From an uncultured Phascolarctobacterium sp. (lineage in GTDB: Bacteria; Bacillota; Negativicutes; Acidaminococcales; Acidaminococcaceae), in NCBI RefSeq assembly GCF_934190775.1, contig NZ_CAKPTG010000008.1, forward strand, positions 47,617-111,616: a stretch of DNA of 64,000 nucleotides, in the 5' to 3' direction. Shown piece by piece: positions 8,216 through 16,318 of this stretch (position 1 is its first letter; every line of letters begins with the position of its first letter). The translations under genes and the position numbers were made by a program. The notes under the pieces were generated by a model, which worked only from the letters and a program-made list of their open reading frames with translations, did no database searches and was not told the DNA's origin.

Positions 8216-8683
8216 ATGAAGAAAACTCTCATCGCCTATTTTACACGCACAGGCATCACCAAAAAGCTGGCTGAAGACACCGCTAAGCACACCGGTGCCG
8301 ACCTTTTCGCCATCGAGCCGGTAAAAGAATATTCCTCCTCTTATCTTATCTGCGTAGGCCAGGCTAAAATCGAAAACCTGCAGAACGCCCGTCCTGCGAT
8401 TAAGGCTAAGCCGCAGAACCTGCAGGACTATGACACCATTGTTGTGATGTTCCCTATCTGGTGGTTCACCTGCCCCAATATCATCCTCACCTTCCTGGGG
8501 GAAAACGATCTGAGCGACAAAACGGTTATCCCTGTCTGCACCTACGGCAGCAGCGGCAAGGGCAGCAGCGAAAAGGCTATGACTAAAGTTTGCAAAAACG
8601 CAACCTTCAAGCCTTGCATCGAAGCAACCGGCCTTAAAGACAAGGCTGTTGCAGCCATTGCCGCAGCAATCGAAGAAGCATAA
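8216..8683 (+). CDS. Flavodoxin-family protein
   Basis: The 155-residue protein starts KKTLIAYFTRTGITKKLA, the phosphate-binding loop of the flavodoxin fold (T-x-T-G-x-T). It keeps the aromatic MFPIWWFTCPN loop that stacks against FMN, and later CTYGSSGKGSS. It is likely a small electron-transfer or NAD(P)H-linked flavoprotein of the Flavodoxin_4 type. This is one of very few plus-strand genes here, divergent from the racemase gene and convergent with the amidohydrolase gene. Confidence 0.85.
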   Translation: MKKTLIAYFTRTGITKKLAEDTAKHTGADLFAIEPVKEYSSSYLICVGQAKIENLQNARPAIKAKPQNLQDYDTIVVMFPIWWFTCPNIILTFLGENDLSDKTVIPVCTYGSSGKGSSEKAMTKVCKNATFKPCIEATGLKDKAVAAIAAAIEEA

Positions 8684-8703
8684 AAAGAATCATAAGCGTA
8701 AAA

Positions 8704-8750
8704 TTAAGGCTTCCGCAGTTTGGCAACACCTTACTGCAGAAGCCTTTTGC
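8704..8750. terminator. Bidirectional terminator between flavodoxin and amidohydrolase genes
   Basis: A near-perfect 14-bp stem, AAGGCTTCCGCAGT/ACTGCAGAAGCCTT, lies between two convergent genes. T-runs are short on both sides. Confidence 0.65.
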
Positions 8751-8772
8751 TTTATTATTTTTCAGGATATGC

Positions 8773-9894
8773 TTACGGTTTTTCGCGTAAAATACGCTGC
8801 GTCAGATTGGTCAGCACGTTGATAGCATTAGCCAGCGCGCTGTGGTCAAAGTGCATATCGCGGTCATGCAGACGCGGCTCCAGATCGCAGCCTATGCCCA
8901 GACTGGCAGTTTTCAGCTGCGGACGCTCCTGCTTGAAGAAGTTGAAGTCCTCGCCTACCGTAATATTGGCAGCGGGAATCAGTCCCCCCGCTCCCAGCTC
9001 TGCGGAAATTACCTCCTGCGTCAGCGCCAACAGTGACGGGTCAGCCTCTGCCGCCGGGCAGGTACCGACGATATGACAGTCCGCCTCCGCGCCGTACACC
9101 TTCGCCGTATTCACGACGATATCCTCTACCTTGCGGCGCAGCTCCAGCATCTCGGCGTTCGACGTACTGCGCAGGTCAAAGCCGATGCTTACCTTGTCGC
9201 AGATAGCGTTGAGCGAGCCTGCACCACCCATGAAGCGGGTAGTTTTGATACTGCCGCCCAAAAGCGGGTTGCTGTGCAGTGCGTTGATGGCATTGACGAT
9301 AGCGGCACCGGCATCAATAGCGTTCACGCCCAGATGCGGCTGGGAGCCATGCGCTGCCAACCCACGGATTTCGCCCTCCATCAGGGTGCAGGCCGTCCAA
9401 TTGATCTGCGCGATAATCTGACCGGTGCGTGCCATATCCTTCGGCATTACATGGTATCCTAAGGCGTACTGCACATCATCCAGCGCTCCTGCCTCCAGCA
9501 TTGCCAGCGCGCCTCTGCCGATTTCCTCCGCAGGCTGGCAAAGAAGCTTCACGCGGCCGCAGGCAAGGCCCTGCTCTTGCAGCAGCTTTGCTACGCCCAA
9601 AGCGATAGTCATATGCGCATCATGGCCGCAGGCGTGAATAGGCTCCAGCGAGCCATCCTCGTTCTTAAACAGCAGGCAGTCCATATCGGTGCGCACTGCT
9701 ACCGTAGGTCCCGGCTTGCCGCTGTCGAGCACAGCGGTAAGTGCGGTAGTATTGCCAACGTTTTCTGTCACATCGTAACCAAGCTTACGCAAAAAATCTG
9801 CCAGAAAGGCTGCCGTCTTAACTTCCTTGAAGGCAGGCTCCGCCAGAGCGTGCAGCTTGGGCCATACCTCATTAATATGTGCTTGAATATCCAT
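8773..9894 (-). CDS. M20 family metal-dependent amidohydrolase
   Basis: The 373-residue protein has the M20D layout. RTDMDCLLF and HACGHDAHMTIALG provide metal ligands, QPAEEIGRGA holds the catalytic glutamate pair, and GEDFNFF lies near the C-terminus. Relatives hydrolyse N-acylated amino acids, hippurate or indole-acetyl amino acids; the substrate here is unknown. A strong AAGGTGG site precedes the ATG. It lies downstream of metQ behind a terminator-like hairpin, so it may be partly co-transcribed. Confidence 0.9.
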   Translation of the reverse strand: MDIQAHINEVWPKLHALAEPAFKEVKTAAFLADFLRKLGYDVTENVGNTTALTAVLDSGKPGPTVAVRTDMDCLLFKNEDGSLEPIHACGHDAHMTIALGVAKLLQEQGLACGRVKLLCQPAEEIGRGALAMLEAGALDDVQYALGYHVMPKDMARTGQIIAQINWTACTLMEGEIRGLAAHGSQPHLGVNAIDAGAAIVNAINALHSNPLLGGSIKTTRFMGGAGSLNAICDKVSIGFDLRSTSNAEMLELRRKVEDIVVNTAKVYGAEADCHIVGTCPAAEADPSLLALTQEVISAELGAGGLIPAANITVGEDFNFFKQERPQLKTASLGIGCDLEPRLHDRDMHFDHSALANAINVLTNLTQRILREKP

Positions 9895-9920
9895 GATTTA
9901 ATTACCACCTTTGCATAGAG

Positions 9921-9966
9921 AAAAGGCCAACGGCAAAGCTCCCGCAGGAGTTTTGCACGTTGACCA
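9921..9966 (-). terminator. Terminator between metQ-like and amidohydrolase genes
   Basis: Minus strand GGTCAACG-GCAAAA-CTCC pairs with GGAG-TTTGC-CGTTGGCC, followed by TTTTC. It begins within ten bases of the metQ-like stop. Confidence 0.7.
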
Positions 9967-9974
9967 TAAGCTCA

Positions 9975-10808
9975 TTATTTATTATCCCAGCCTAAGTATA
10001 CAGAACCGGGGAATTTCTTCTCGATGAATTCTGCATTTTCCTTAGATTGATATGCTTCCTGGAAAATCTTCAGACGCGGATCGTTTAGGTCCTTTTCCTG
10101 TACGGCAACAATGTTTACATACAGAGAATCTTTGGTTTCACGCAGGATAGGATCCTTGGCGGGGTCCAGGCCGGCGCTGATAGCGTAGGTAGTGTTGATT
10201 GCTGCGCAGGTCAGGTCATCCAGGCTGCGGGGAATTGCTGCAGCTTCCAGCTCGATAATTTCGAAATGATGCGGATTTTCGGTAATATCCTTAACGCTGG
10301 TAGTAACATCCTTCGGGTCTTTAACCTTAATCAGGTTGTTGGCAGCGAGCAGCAGGATAGCACGGCCGCCGTTGGTCGGATCGTTAGGAATACCGATTTT
10401 TGCACCGTCGGGAATGGTGTCACCAGGTTTCAATTTTTTAGAATAGATGTTAATCGGGAACAGTGCAGTGTTGAAGGCTTTAGCCAGCTTGAAGGAAGGC
10501 TCCTTCTTCATGGTTGCCTTCAGGAAGGGCTCGTGCTGGAAGCAGTTAGCCCAGATTTCACCGGAAGCCAGTGCGGAGTTAGGAGTTACGAAATCGCTGA
10601 ACTCTTTAACTTCAATCTTCAGACCTTTTTTCTCGGCAATCTTCTTTACGTTATCCATAATGATAGCATGAGGACCGGGGTTTACGCCTACGATAACAGG
10701 CTTATTCATATCTACCTTGCCGTCATCCTTAGAACCGCCGCAGCCTGCAGCTACGATAGCAAACATTGTCAGTACGCCCACAAGAGCGTATTTTAAAAAC
10801 TTATTCAT
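9975..10808 (-). CDS. MetQ/NlpA family substrate-binding lipoprotein
   Basis: The 277-residue protein has a signal peptide with lipobox (IVAAGCGGS) and the family hallmarks: VGVNPGPHAIIMDNV near the start, NCFQHEPFL, IGIPNDPTNGGRAI and a closing VYLGWD. It should capture methionine or a related amino acid for an ABC importer. No metN or metI gene is adjacent, so it is an orphan binding protein. A strong promoter lies upstream. The leader is only about 50 bases and holds no SAM riboswitch. Confidence 0.9.
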   Translation of the reverse strand: MNKFLKYALVGVLTMFAIVAAGCGGSKDDGKVDMNKPVIVGVNPGPHAIIMDNVKKIAEKKGLKIEVKEFSDFVTPNSALASGEIWANCFQHEPFLKATMKKEPSFKLAKAFNTALFPINIYSKKLKPGDTIPDGAKIGIPNDPTNGGRAILLLAANNLIKVKDPKDVTTSVKDITENPHHFEIIELEAAAIPRSLDDLTCAAINTTYAISAGLDPAKDPILRETKDSLYVNIVAVQEKDLNDPRLKIFQEAYQSKENAEFIEKKFPGSVYLGWDNK

Positions 10809-10862
10809 TATACATTAACCTCCCCAAGCAGTTCCTAGACTGCTAAAACAAAATACATTGCT

Positions 10863-10891
10863 ATTATATGCTTTTGCCATAGCATAGTCAA
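10863..10891 (-). promoter_or_regulatory. Promoter of the metQ-like gene
   Basis: Minus strand TTGACT (10891-10886), 17-base spacer, perfect TATAAT (10868-10863). Confidence 0.7.
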
Positions 10892-10938
10892 GAAAGAAAA
10901 ATGTATACTATTTTACACTTTTTAAAAGTTTTGCAGTG

Positions 10939-10974
10939 CAAAAAAGGCTACCACAATTACTTGTGATAGCCTTA
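10939..10974 (-). terminator. Terminator after tsf
   Basis: Minus strand AAGGCTATCACAA/TTGTGGTAGCCTT stem with a four-base loop, then six T. It closes the rpsB-tsf unit. Confidence 0.9.
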
Positions 10975-11000
10975 AATGTTCAGTTGCAGTCCAAACTGGA

Positions 11001-11879
11001 TTATTTAATTTGAGACATAACCTCTGCAGCGAAGTCCTCTTGTTTCTTTTCGATGCCTTCACCCAGTTGGAAACGGGAGAATGCCAGAACTTCAGCGCCT
11101 GCAGCTTTTACCAGCTTGCCAACGGTTTGGTCCGGATCTTTAACGAACTCTTGGTCAACCAGGCATACTTCTTTGTAGTATTTGTTGATACGGCCCATAA
11201 CCATCTTCTCGATGATTTTTTCCGGTTTGCCTTCGTTTTTAGCTTGCTCGGACAGAACTTCTTTCTCGTGCTCCAGCTCAGCAGCCGGTACTTGAGAGCG
11301 TTCCAGGTAGCTCGGGTTAGCAGCAGCAACATGCATTGCAACGTCTTTACCCAGTTCAGCATTGCCGCCTTTTAATTCAACAACAACGCCGATTTTGCCG
11401 CCGCCATGGATGTAAGCAGCAACAACGCCTTCCGGAGCTTCGTACAGAGCGAAACGACGAACGGAAATCTTTTCGCCGATCTTAGCAACGCTAGCGGTTA
11501 CCAGAGCTTCAACGGTTTGGCCGTCCAGCTCGGAAGCCAGCAGAGCTTCTACGTCAGCCGGTTTGGTAGCTACGATATGAGCAGCAATTTTTTCAACGAG
11601 TTCTTTGAAGCCGTCGGTTTTAGCAACAAAGTCGGTTTCGCAGTTAACTTCTACGATTGCACCGATCTTGCCGTCAGCGCTTACGAAAGAGCCAACAACG
11701 CCTTCGGCAGCAATGCGGCCAGCTTTTTTAGCAGCAGCAGCCAGACCTTTTTCACGCAGGAAGTCGATTGCTTTGTCCATATCGCCTTCTACAGCGGTCA
11801 GTGCTTTTTTGCAGTCCATCATGCCTGCGCCAGTACGCTCGCGCAGTTCTTTAACTAATGCAGCAGTAATTTGAGCCAT
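11001..11879 (-). CDS. tsf: Elongation factor Ts
   Basis: The 292-residue protein has the N-terminal UBA-like segment (VKELRERTGAGMMDCKKAL), the TDFVAKT signature of EF-Ts and two core subdomains. It is the nucleotide exchange factor for EF-Tu. GAGGAGG precedes the ATG. It follows rpsB by 40 bases and shares its transcript, the standard bacterial arrangement. Confidence 0.98.
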   Translation of the reverse strand: MAQITAALVKELRERTGAGMMDCKKALTAVEGDMDKAIDFLREKGLAAAAKKAGRIAAEGVVGSFVSADGKIGAIVEVNCETDFVAKTDGFKELVEKIAAHIVATKPADVEALLASELDGQTVEALVTASVAKIGEKISVRRFALYEAPEGVVAAYIHGGGKIGVVVELKGGNAELGKDVAMHVAAANPSYLERSQVPAAELEHEKEVLSEQAKNEGKPEKIIEKMVMGRINKYYKEVCLVDQEFVKDPDQTVGKLVKAAGAEVLAFSRFQLGEGIEKKQEDFAAEVMSQIK

Positions 11880-11919
11880 CAGTTATTCCTCCTCAAAATG
11901 TAATATATTAACGTTAGGA

Positions 11920-12657
11920 TTATTCAGCTTCTTCGGTTGCCGGAGCTTCTTCAGCAGCAGCTTCTTCAGTTTGCATACCTTGACGGCCTTCCAGAACAGC
12001 GTCAGCCATTTTAGCGGTCAGCAGTTTTACAGCGCGGATAGCGTCGTCGTTTGCAGGGATTACATGATCGATTTCGTCCGGATCGCAGTTGGTGTCAACG
12101 GTTGCAACGATAGGAATGTTCAGTTTGTGAGCTTCCAGAACAGCGATGTGCTCTTTGCGGGGGTCAACGATGAACATAGCGCCCGGCAGTTTTTTCATGT
12201 CTTTGATACCGCCCAAGTATTTGGTCAGTTTTTCCATTTCATGTTTCAGGCCGATAACTTCTTTCTTCGGCAGCAGGTCGAAGGTGCCGTCAGCTTCCAT
12301 AGCTTCCAGTTTGCGCAGACGTGCAATACGGGTTTGGATGGTTTTGAAGTTGGTCAGCATGCCGCCCAGCCAACGCTCGTTAACGAAGAACATGTTGCAG
12401 CGGGTAGCTTCTTCTTTCATAGCTTCTTGAGCTTGTTTTTTGGTACCAACGAACAGAATGTTTTCGCCAGCAGCAGCAACCTCACGGATGAAGTTGTAAG
12501 CTTCGTCAACCTTTTTTACGGTTTTTTGCAGGTCGATGATGTAGATACCATTACGCTCGGTGAAGATGTACGGAGCCATTTTAGGGTTCCAACGACGGGT
12601 TTGGTGACCAAAGTGTACACCAGCTTCAAGTAATTGTTTCATAGAGATAATAGCCAT
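11920..12657 (-). CDS. rpsB: 30S ribosomal protein S2
   Basis: The 245-residue protein contains the S2 signatures VHFGHQTRRWNPKM near the N-terminus and the later PGAMFIVDPRKEHIAVLEA. It ends in a short acidic tail rich in Glu and Ala. It binds the small subunit near the head-body junction. CAGGAGG lies before the ATG. The upstream leader is structured and has a clear promoter, suggesting control at the RNA level. Confidence 0.98.
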   Translation of the reverse strand: MAIISMKQLLEAGVHFGHQTRRWNPKMAPYIFTERNGIYIIDLQKTVKKVDEAYNFIREVAAAGENILFVGTKKQAQEAMKEEATRCNMFFVNERWLGGMLTNFKTIQTRIARLRKLEAMEADGTFDLLPKKEVIGLKHEMEKLTKYLGGIKDMKKLPGAMFIVDPRKEHIAVLEAHKLNIPIVATVDTNCDPDEIDHVIPANDDAIRAVKLLTAKMADAVLEGRQGMQTEEAAAEEAPATEEAE

Positions 12658-12683
12658 TTTTTGTTTCCTCCTGTTTTTTCCTC

Positions 12684-12747
12684 CGCAGGAATGGGTTATA
12701 ATTCTTCTCTACGCGGCAAAACGTAGCAACAGATGAATTTTCCTGCG
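12684..12747 (-). promoter_or_regulatory. Structured rpsB leader
   Basis: In the minus-strand leader a closing stem CGCAGGAA/TTCCTGCG (12747-12740 with 12691-12684) encloses an inner hairpin CTACG/CGTAG (12726-12709). The structure ends just before the ribosome binding site. This is the usual place for feedback control of S2 synthesis. I cannot assign it to a known leader family. Confidence 0.45.
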
Positions 12748-12769
12748 TGTGTTATTTTTACACCAAAAT

Positions 12770-12798
12770 ATTTTACCATAAATTCCGCAAGCAGGCAA
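12770..12798 (-). promoter_or_regulatory. rpsB promoter
   Basis: Minus strand TTGCCT (12798-12793), 17-base spacer, TAAAAT (12775-12770). The -35 overlaps the hairpin that follows the CaCA gene. Confidence 0.6.
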
Positions 12799-12818
12799 GA
12801 GATTTTTACTGCTTGCGG
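12785..12818 (-). terminator. Hairpin after the CaCA exchanger gene
   Basis: Perfect 10-bp stem CCGCAAGCAG/CTGCTTGCGG with a 14-base loop, beginning about 40 bases after the stop. The following T-run is weak, so termination is likely but not certain. Its distal arm contains part of the rpsB -35 region. Confidence 0.5.
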
Positions 12819-12856
12819 AGGGTAAATGTTAAATTTTTTACATTATAATGCTGTGC

Positions 12857-13783
12857 TTACAGAATATACCCCAGATATGCCGCATAGCACACCAGCATCA
12901 GCGCACCTGCCCAGCGCTGCAGGCGTTGAGTACGCAACACGCACAACCACAGAAGCACTGCCGCACCAAGCGCTACATAGGTATCAAAGTTGAAGGCAGA
13001 TGCAAAGGGAATGTCGATAATCAGCGAGGACAAGCCTACTACGAAAAGGATATTGAAAATGTTGCTGCCGACGATATTGCCGATGGCAATATCCGCATTG
13101 CCGCGGCGTGCTGCCGCCACAGAGGTAAACAGCTCCGGCAGCGAGGTGCCCAAAGCCACAATCGTCAGGCCGATAAAACGCTCGCTGAGTCCCGCATAGG
13201 TAGCAATAGAAGTTGCTGCGCCTACGGTTACATTACTGCCCGCAATAATCAGCGCCAAACCGCCCACTGCACCCAAAAGGCAGCGTCCCAGCGGCAGGCC
13301 GGGTTCTTCAAGGTCACTGTCGACATTGCTTTTCATCGCCATGGTGTACAGATACATCATATATGCGGCAAAGGCTACCATAAGCACACCGCCGTCCGCC
13401 AGACTGATGCTACCGTCGCGTCCCTGATAAAACAGCAGTGCGGTAACACCAATCATGAAGGGGATTTCGATGCGTACGGTAGAACGCGCTACCGCAATCG
13501 GCACAATAGAAGCCGCAAGGCCGAGAATCACCAGGATATTAAGAATATTACTGCCGACGATATTACCGATGGTAATATCTGCATTACCCTTAACTGCAGC
13601 AGCGATACTTACCGCCGCCTCCGGTGCGCTCGTACCCATCGCCACGATAGTAAGGCCGATTACCAGCTGCGGAATGCCGAAGCGCATGGCAATGCCTGCT
13701 GCACCTTCAACAAACCAATCCGCCCCCTTACCGAGCATCACAAAGCCTAAAGCCAATAAAACAAACTGTAAAGCTATTTCCAT
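12857..13783 (-). CDS. CaCA-family cation exchanger (YrbG-like), probably manganese/calcium
   Basis: The 308-residue membrane protein has two homologous halves, each with the alpha-repeat motif of Ca2+/cation antiporters: GTSAPEAAVS with GNIVGSNILNI in the first, and GTSLPELFTS with GNIVGSNIFNI in the second. About ten membrane helices are predicted by eye. The start at 13783 follows AAGGAGG; a longer frame to 13834 lacks a site and runs into the riboswitch. The upstream yybP-ykoY element argues that it exports Mn2+ or is induced by it, rather than being a pure Ca2+ exchanger. That point is inference from the regulator class. Confidence 0.88.
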   Translation of the reverse strand: MEIALQFVLLALGFVMLGKGADWFVEGAAGIAMRFGIPQLVIGLTIVAMGTSAPEAAVSIAAAVKGNADITIGNIVGSNILNILVILGLAASIVPIAVARSTVRIEIPFMIGVTALLFYQGRDGSISLADGGVLMVAFAAYMMYLYTMAMKSNVDSDLEEPGLPLGRCLLGAVGGLALIIAGSNVTVGAATSIATYAGLSERFIGLTIVALGTSLPELFTSVAAARRGNADIAIGNIVGSNIFNILFVVGLSSLIIDIPFASAFNFDTYVALGAAVLLWLCVLRTQRLQRWAGALMLVCYAAYLGYIL

Positions 13784-13819
13784 TTTCTTCCTCCTTGATT
13801 TGCAGCCGTCCCTAAAAAC

Positions 13820-13950
13820 AAAAAAGCGAGACATTGCTGCAATAAAATTACAACAAAGTCTCGCTACTTAGTCACAAAGCCGGATTGCCAAAGCAATCGT
13901 ACTGACGACAGAGTGAACACGCCATGCGTGCAAGCTACTCCCTTTATATG
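13820..13950 (-). promoter_or_regulatory. yybP-ykoY (Mn2+-sensing) riboswitch with terminator
   Basis: The minus-strand leader has the conserved elements in order: AAAGGGAGTAGC (about 13945), GTCGTCAGTACG (about 13905), CGGCTTTGTGACT (about 13880) and GCGAGAC (about 13862). The last forms a terminator stem with GTCTCGC (13832-13826) followed by six T. In this riboswitch class Mn2+ binding prevents termination and turns on exporters. The downstream CaCA exchanger fits. Confidence 0.85.
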
Positions 13951-13953
13951 CTT

Positions 13954-13982
13954 AGTTTAGCCAAACGCAGGGAGTTTGTCAA
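13954..13982 (-). promoter_or_regulatory. Promoter of the riboswitch-controlled exchanger gene
   Basis: Minus strand TTGACA (13982-13977), 17-base spacer, TAAACT (13959-13954). Transcription would start just before the riboswitch aptamer. Confidence 0.75.
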
Positions 13983-13989
13983 GTAAAAT

Positions 13990-15471
13990 TTAACTTCTTT
14001 TGAACAGCTTGCCGAAAAGCGGTGAAAGCAGTGATAAAAGAGCTGCCACCAGGAAGAACAGGCACAGCGGACGCTGGAAGAAAATAGCAAAGCTGCCGTC
14101 ACTCATAATCAGCGAGCCGACAAAGTTCTGCTCCGCCATACCGCCGAGGATAATGCCGATGATAATCGCCGACATAGAAAAGCCCAGCTTGTTCATAAAG
14201 TAACCTAAGAAACCGCTTGCCACCATCAGATAAACATCGTTCAGGGAATTATTGTAGGAATAAGTGCCCACGAAGGTCATCATCACGATAATCGGCAGCA
14301 GAATATGCACAGGCACGTTAACAACCTTCATAAAAAGTCTGATTAACGAAAAGCCCATGATACCCATAATCACGTTGGCCAACAGCAGACCGATGAAGAT
14401 AGCATAAACATCAGGCGCCTTTTCCACAAACAGCAAGGGACCGGGCTGCAGGCCCTGAACCATCAGCGCACCCATCATAATTGCCGTTGCGCCATCACCG
14501 GGGATACCCAACGTAAGCACCGGAATAAAAGCACCGCCGGATACAGCGTTGTTGCCTGCCTCGGAGGCTACAATGCCCTCAGGCTCGCCGTTGCCGAAGT
14601 TCTTGCTGTGCTTAGACCAGCGTTTAGCCTGGTCATAGGAAACAAAGGATGCGATATCGCCGCCGGTACCGGGCACACAGCCGATGAAGGTGCCGATGAA
14701 GGAGGAACGCAAAAGCGTGGTAAACACTCTCTTGATATCCTCAAACGAAGGCAGCAGACGGTCCAGCATCATGTGCTGCTCCTGACGTTCATTATGATAA
14801 TAATCCTCAATACTGCTCAACACCTGCGCAAAAGCGAATACGCCGATCAGCACAGGGATAAAGGATACACCTCCCATAAAATAGTTGGTGTCCAAAGTAA
14901 AGCGGATTGCACCGCTCATACCGTCAATGCCGACTGTTGCCAGGAACAGGCCGATAAGACCGCCCATAATACCCTTGATAACACTGCCGGAGGAAACGCT
15001 CGTAATAATGCTGAGGCCGAAAATAGCCAGAGCAAAATATTCCGGTTTGGAAAACTGCAGTGCAACCTTTGCCAGCTGCGGTGCCAGCAAAATCAGGCAG
15101 ACGGTACTGAAAATACCGCCGAAGGTGCTGGCCAAGGTGGAAAGTCCGAGAGCACGTCCAGGCTGCCCCATCTTCGTCGCCATCGGGTAACCGTCCAGAG
15201 TAGTCGCTACGGAAGCAGGCGTACCCGGAGTTTTCAACAGGATTGCCGAAATACTGCCGCCGTAAATCGCACCGCAGTAAATGCCCAGCAGCATCAGAAT
15301 GCCGCCGATACCGTGAAAGGTAAAGGCCAGCGGAAACAGCAGCGCCAAGCCCATGTTAACACTCAGGCCCGGCATACAGCCGAAGGCAATGCCAACCAGC
15401 ACGCCAAAGAAAAGTCCCAGCAGATTCATGGGGACGAAAATCATATTTAATGCGCTCATTATATCAACCAT
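13990..15471 (-). CDS. tctA: TctA-type large permease of a tripartite tricarboxylate transporter
   Basis: The 493-residue, roughly 12-helix protein has the TctA signatures: GCMPGLSVNMGLALLFP near residue 32, KTPGTPASVATTLDGYPM near residue 85, and a second such block, GCVPGTGGDIASFVSYD, in the middle. It would import a carboxylate using an ion gradient. GGGGG lies before the ATG. It follows tctB by 12 bases. No TctC binding-protein gene lies nearby, so the cognate binding protein must be encoded elsewhere. Confidence 0.93.
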   Translation of the reverse strand: MVDIMSALNMIFVPMNLLGLFFGVLVGIAFGCMPGLSVNMGLALLFPLAFTFHGIGGILMLLGIYCGAIYGGSISAILLKTPGTPASVATTLDGYPMATKMGQPGRALGLSTLASTFGGIFSTVCLILLAPQLAKVALQFSKPEYFALAIFGLSIITSVSSGSVIKGIMGGLIGLFLATVGIDGMSGAIRFTLDTNYFMGGVSFIPVLIGVFAFAQVLSSIEDYYHNERQEQHMMLDRLLPSFEDIKRVFTTLLRSSFIGTFIGCVPGTGGDIASFVSYDQAKRWSKHSKNFGNGEPEGIVASEAGNNAVSGGAFIPVLTLGIPGDGATAIMMGALMVQGLQPGPLLFVEKAPDVYAIFIGLLLANVIMGIMGFSLIRLFMKVVNVPVHILLPIIVMMTFVGTYSYNNSLNDVYLMVASGFLGYFMNKLGFSMSAIIIGIILGGMAEQNFVGSLIMSDGSFAIFFQRPLCLFFLVAALLSLLSPLFGKLFKRS

Positions 15472-15483
15472 CAGTATGACCCC

Positions 15484-15954
15484 CTACTCCATGAATACAG
15501 ATTGCGGCATCTGCGTATGCAGCAACATGCCGAAAACAAGATAAATAAACAGCAGACACAGTACCGTTGTCAGGCCTATCACCTTATAATTGCGATAATC
15601 CATAAGACGCATAACAGCCGGAATCAAAAGTGCCGCTGCCGGATAAAAGCCGAGAATGCTGATGAGCACGCAGAACACAACAACAATTCCCATCATTAAA
15701 TAAACGCGCTTGTTGCCTGTCGAAGAAAGCTGCACCTTCACGCCATGTAAATCAGTTTTATTGATAAAGGTATAAAGCAGCAGCAAAACCGAAACAGCGC
15801 CCAGCACCGCACCCAGCGCAAAAGGCCAAAAGCCGGGACCGGGGCCGTTCTCCGTAAACTCCAGCGGAAAGGCTGCCGCCGCCTGCATAATCAGACCACC
15901 GATAACCGCGCCCAGCACGCCCACTATATAATTACATACTGCCATGTTATTCAT
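15484..15954 (-). CDS. tctB: TctB-type small permease subunit
   Basis: The product is about 156 residues with four predicted membrane helices and the family's central GPGFWPFALG motif. The start at 15954 has AAGGA eight bases upstream; the frame also contains an ATG at 15963, but that overlaps the site. It is the first gene of the tctBA pair. The upstream region carries three evenly spaced repeats that may be binding sites for a regulator. Confidence 0.85.
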   Translation of the reverse strand: MNNMAVCNYIVGVLGAVIGGLIMQAAAAFPLEFTENGPGPGFWPFALGAVLGAVSVLLLLYTFINKTDLHGVKVQLSSTGNKRVYLMMGIVVVFCVLISILGFYPAAALLIPAVMRLMDYRNYKVIGLTTVLCLLFIYLVFGMLLHTQMPQSVFME

Positions 15955-16010
15955 ATAAATCATCCTTAAACAACTCCGCCATCAAAATTGACGTCAATTC
16001 GATGCCAGAC

Positions 16011-16109
16011 TAAATTGAGTAACCGAAACTTTATTGCATCATTAAAAGCAACATAAATTGAGTAACTTTACTCTTATTATAAAGTTAAGAGTAAACTAAA
16101 TTGAGTAAT
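16011..16109. repeat. Three direct repeats TAAATTGAGTAA at exact 43-bp spacing
   Basis: Identical 12-mers begin at 16011, 16054 and 16097. Between the second and third lies a perfect 10-bp inverted repeat (TTTACTCTTA at 16067-16076, TAAGAGTAAA at 16086-16095). The array sits 57-155 bases upstream of tctB. Spacing close to four helical turns suggests binding sites on one face of the DNA. The factor is unknown. Confidence 0.7.
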
Positions 16110-16150
16110 TAAATTCTCATGCAGAGAAATAACAATTGCAGCGAGTAAGT

Positions 16151-16262
16151 GTCTGGAACCACCGAAGGGCCGAAACTGTCTGAGCGCTATGCAAGCTAAT
16201 ATTGCATAATTTTTTAGCTCAGCGCGAGTTTTTCGGCACTTCGTCTTGGTTCCACACGAAAC
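16151..16262. repeat. Dispersed palindromic repeat, copy 1
   Basis: An imperfect inverted repeat: TCTGGAACCACCGAAG...CCGAAACT at the left pairs with GAGTTTTTCGGCACTTCG...GGTTCCA at the right, with GCGCT/AGCGC inside. The core matches a second copy at 63659-63746: aactgtctgagcgct, then gcgagttt, then cggcacttcgtc and tggttcca. It lies between tctB and the PLP-enzyme gene. It resembles a small non-autonomous mobile or REP-like element. Confidence 0.6.
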
Positions 16263-16318
16263 GAGTGCCCGCAATTCTTTTGAACGGAATGAGATTTAAT
16301 TACGAATTTTTAACTTTC

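Noticed and set aside
10809..10862. SAM riboswitch before the metQ-like gene
   Set aside because: The space between promoter and gene is only about 50 bases and shows just a short hairpin.
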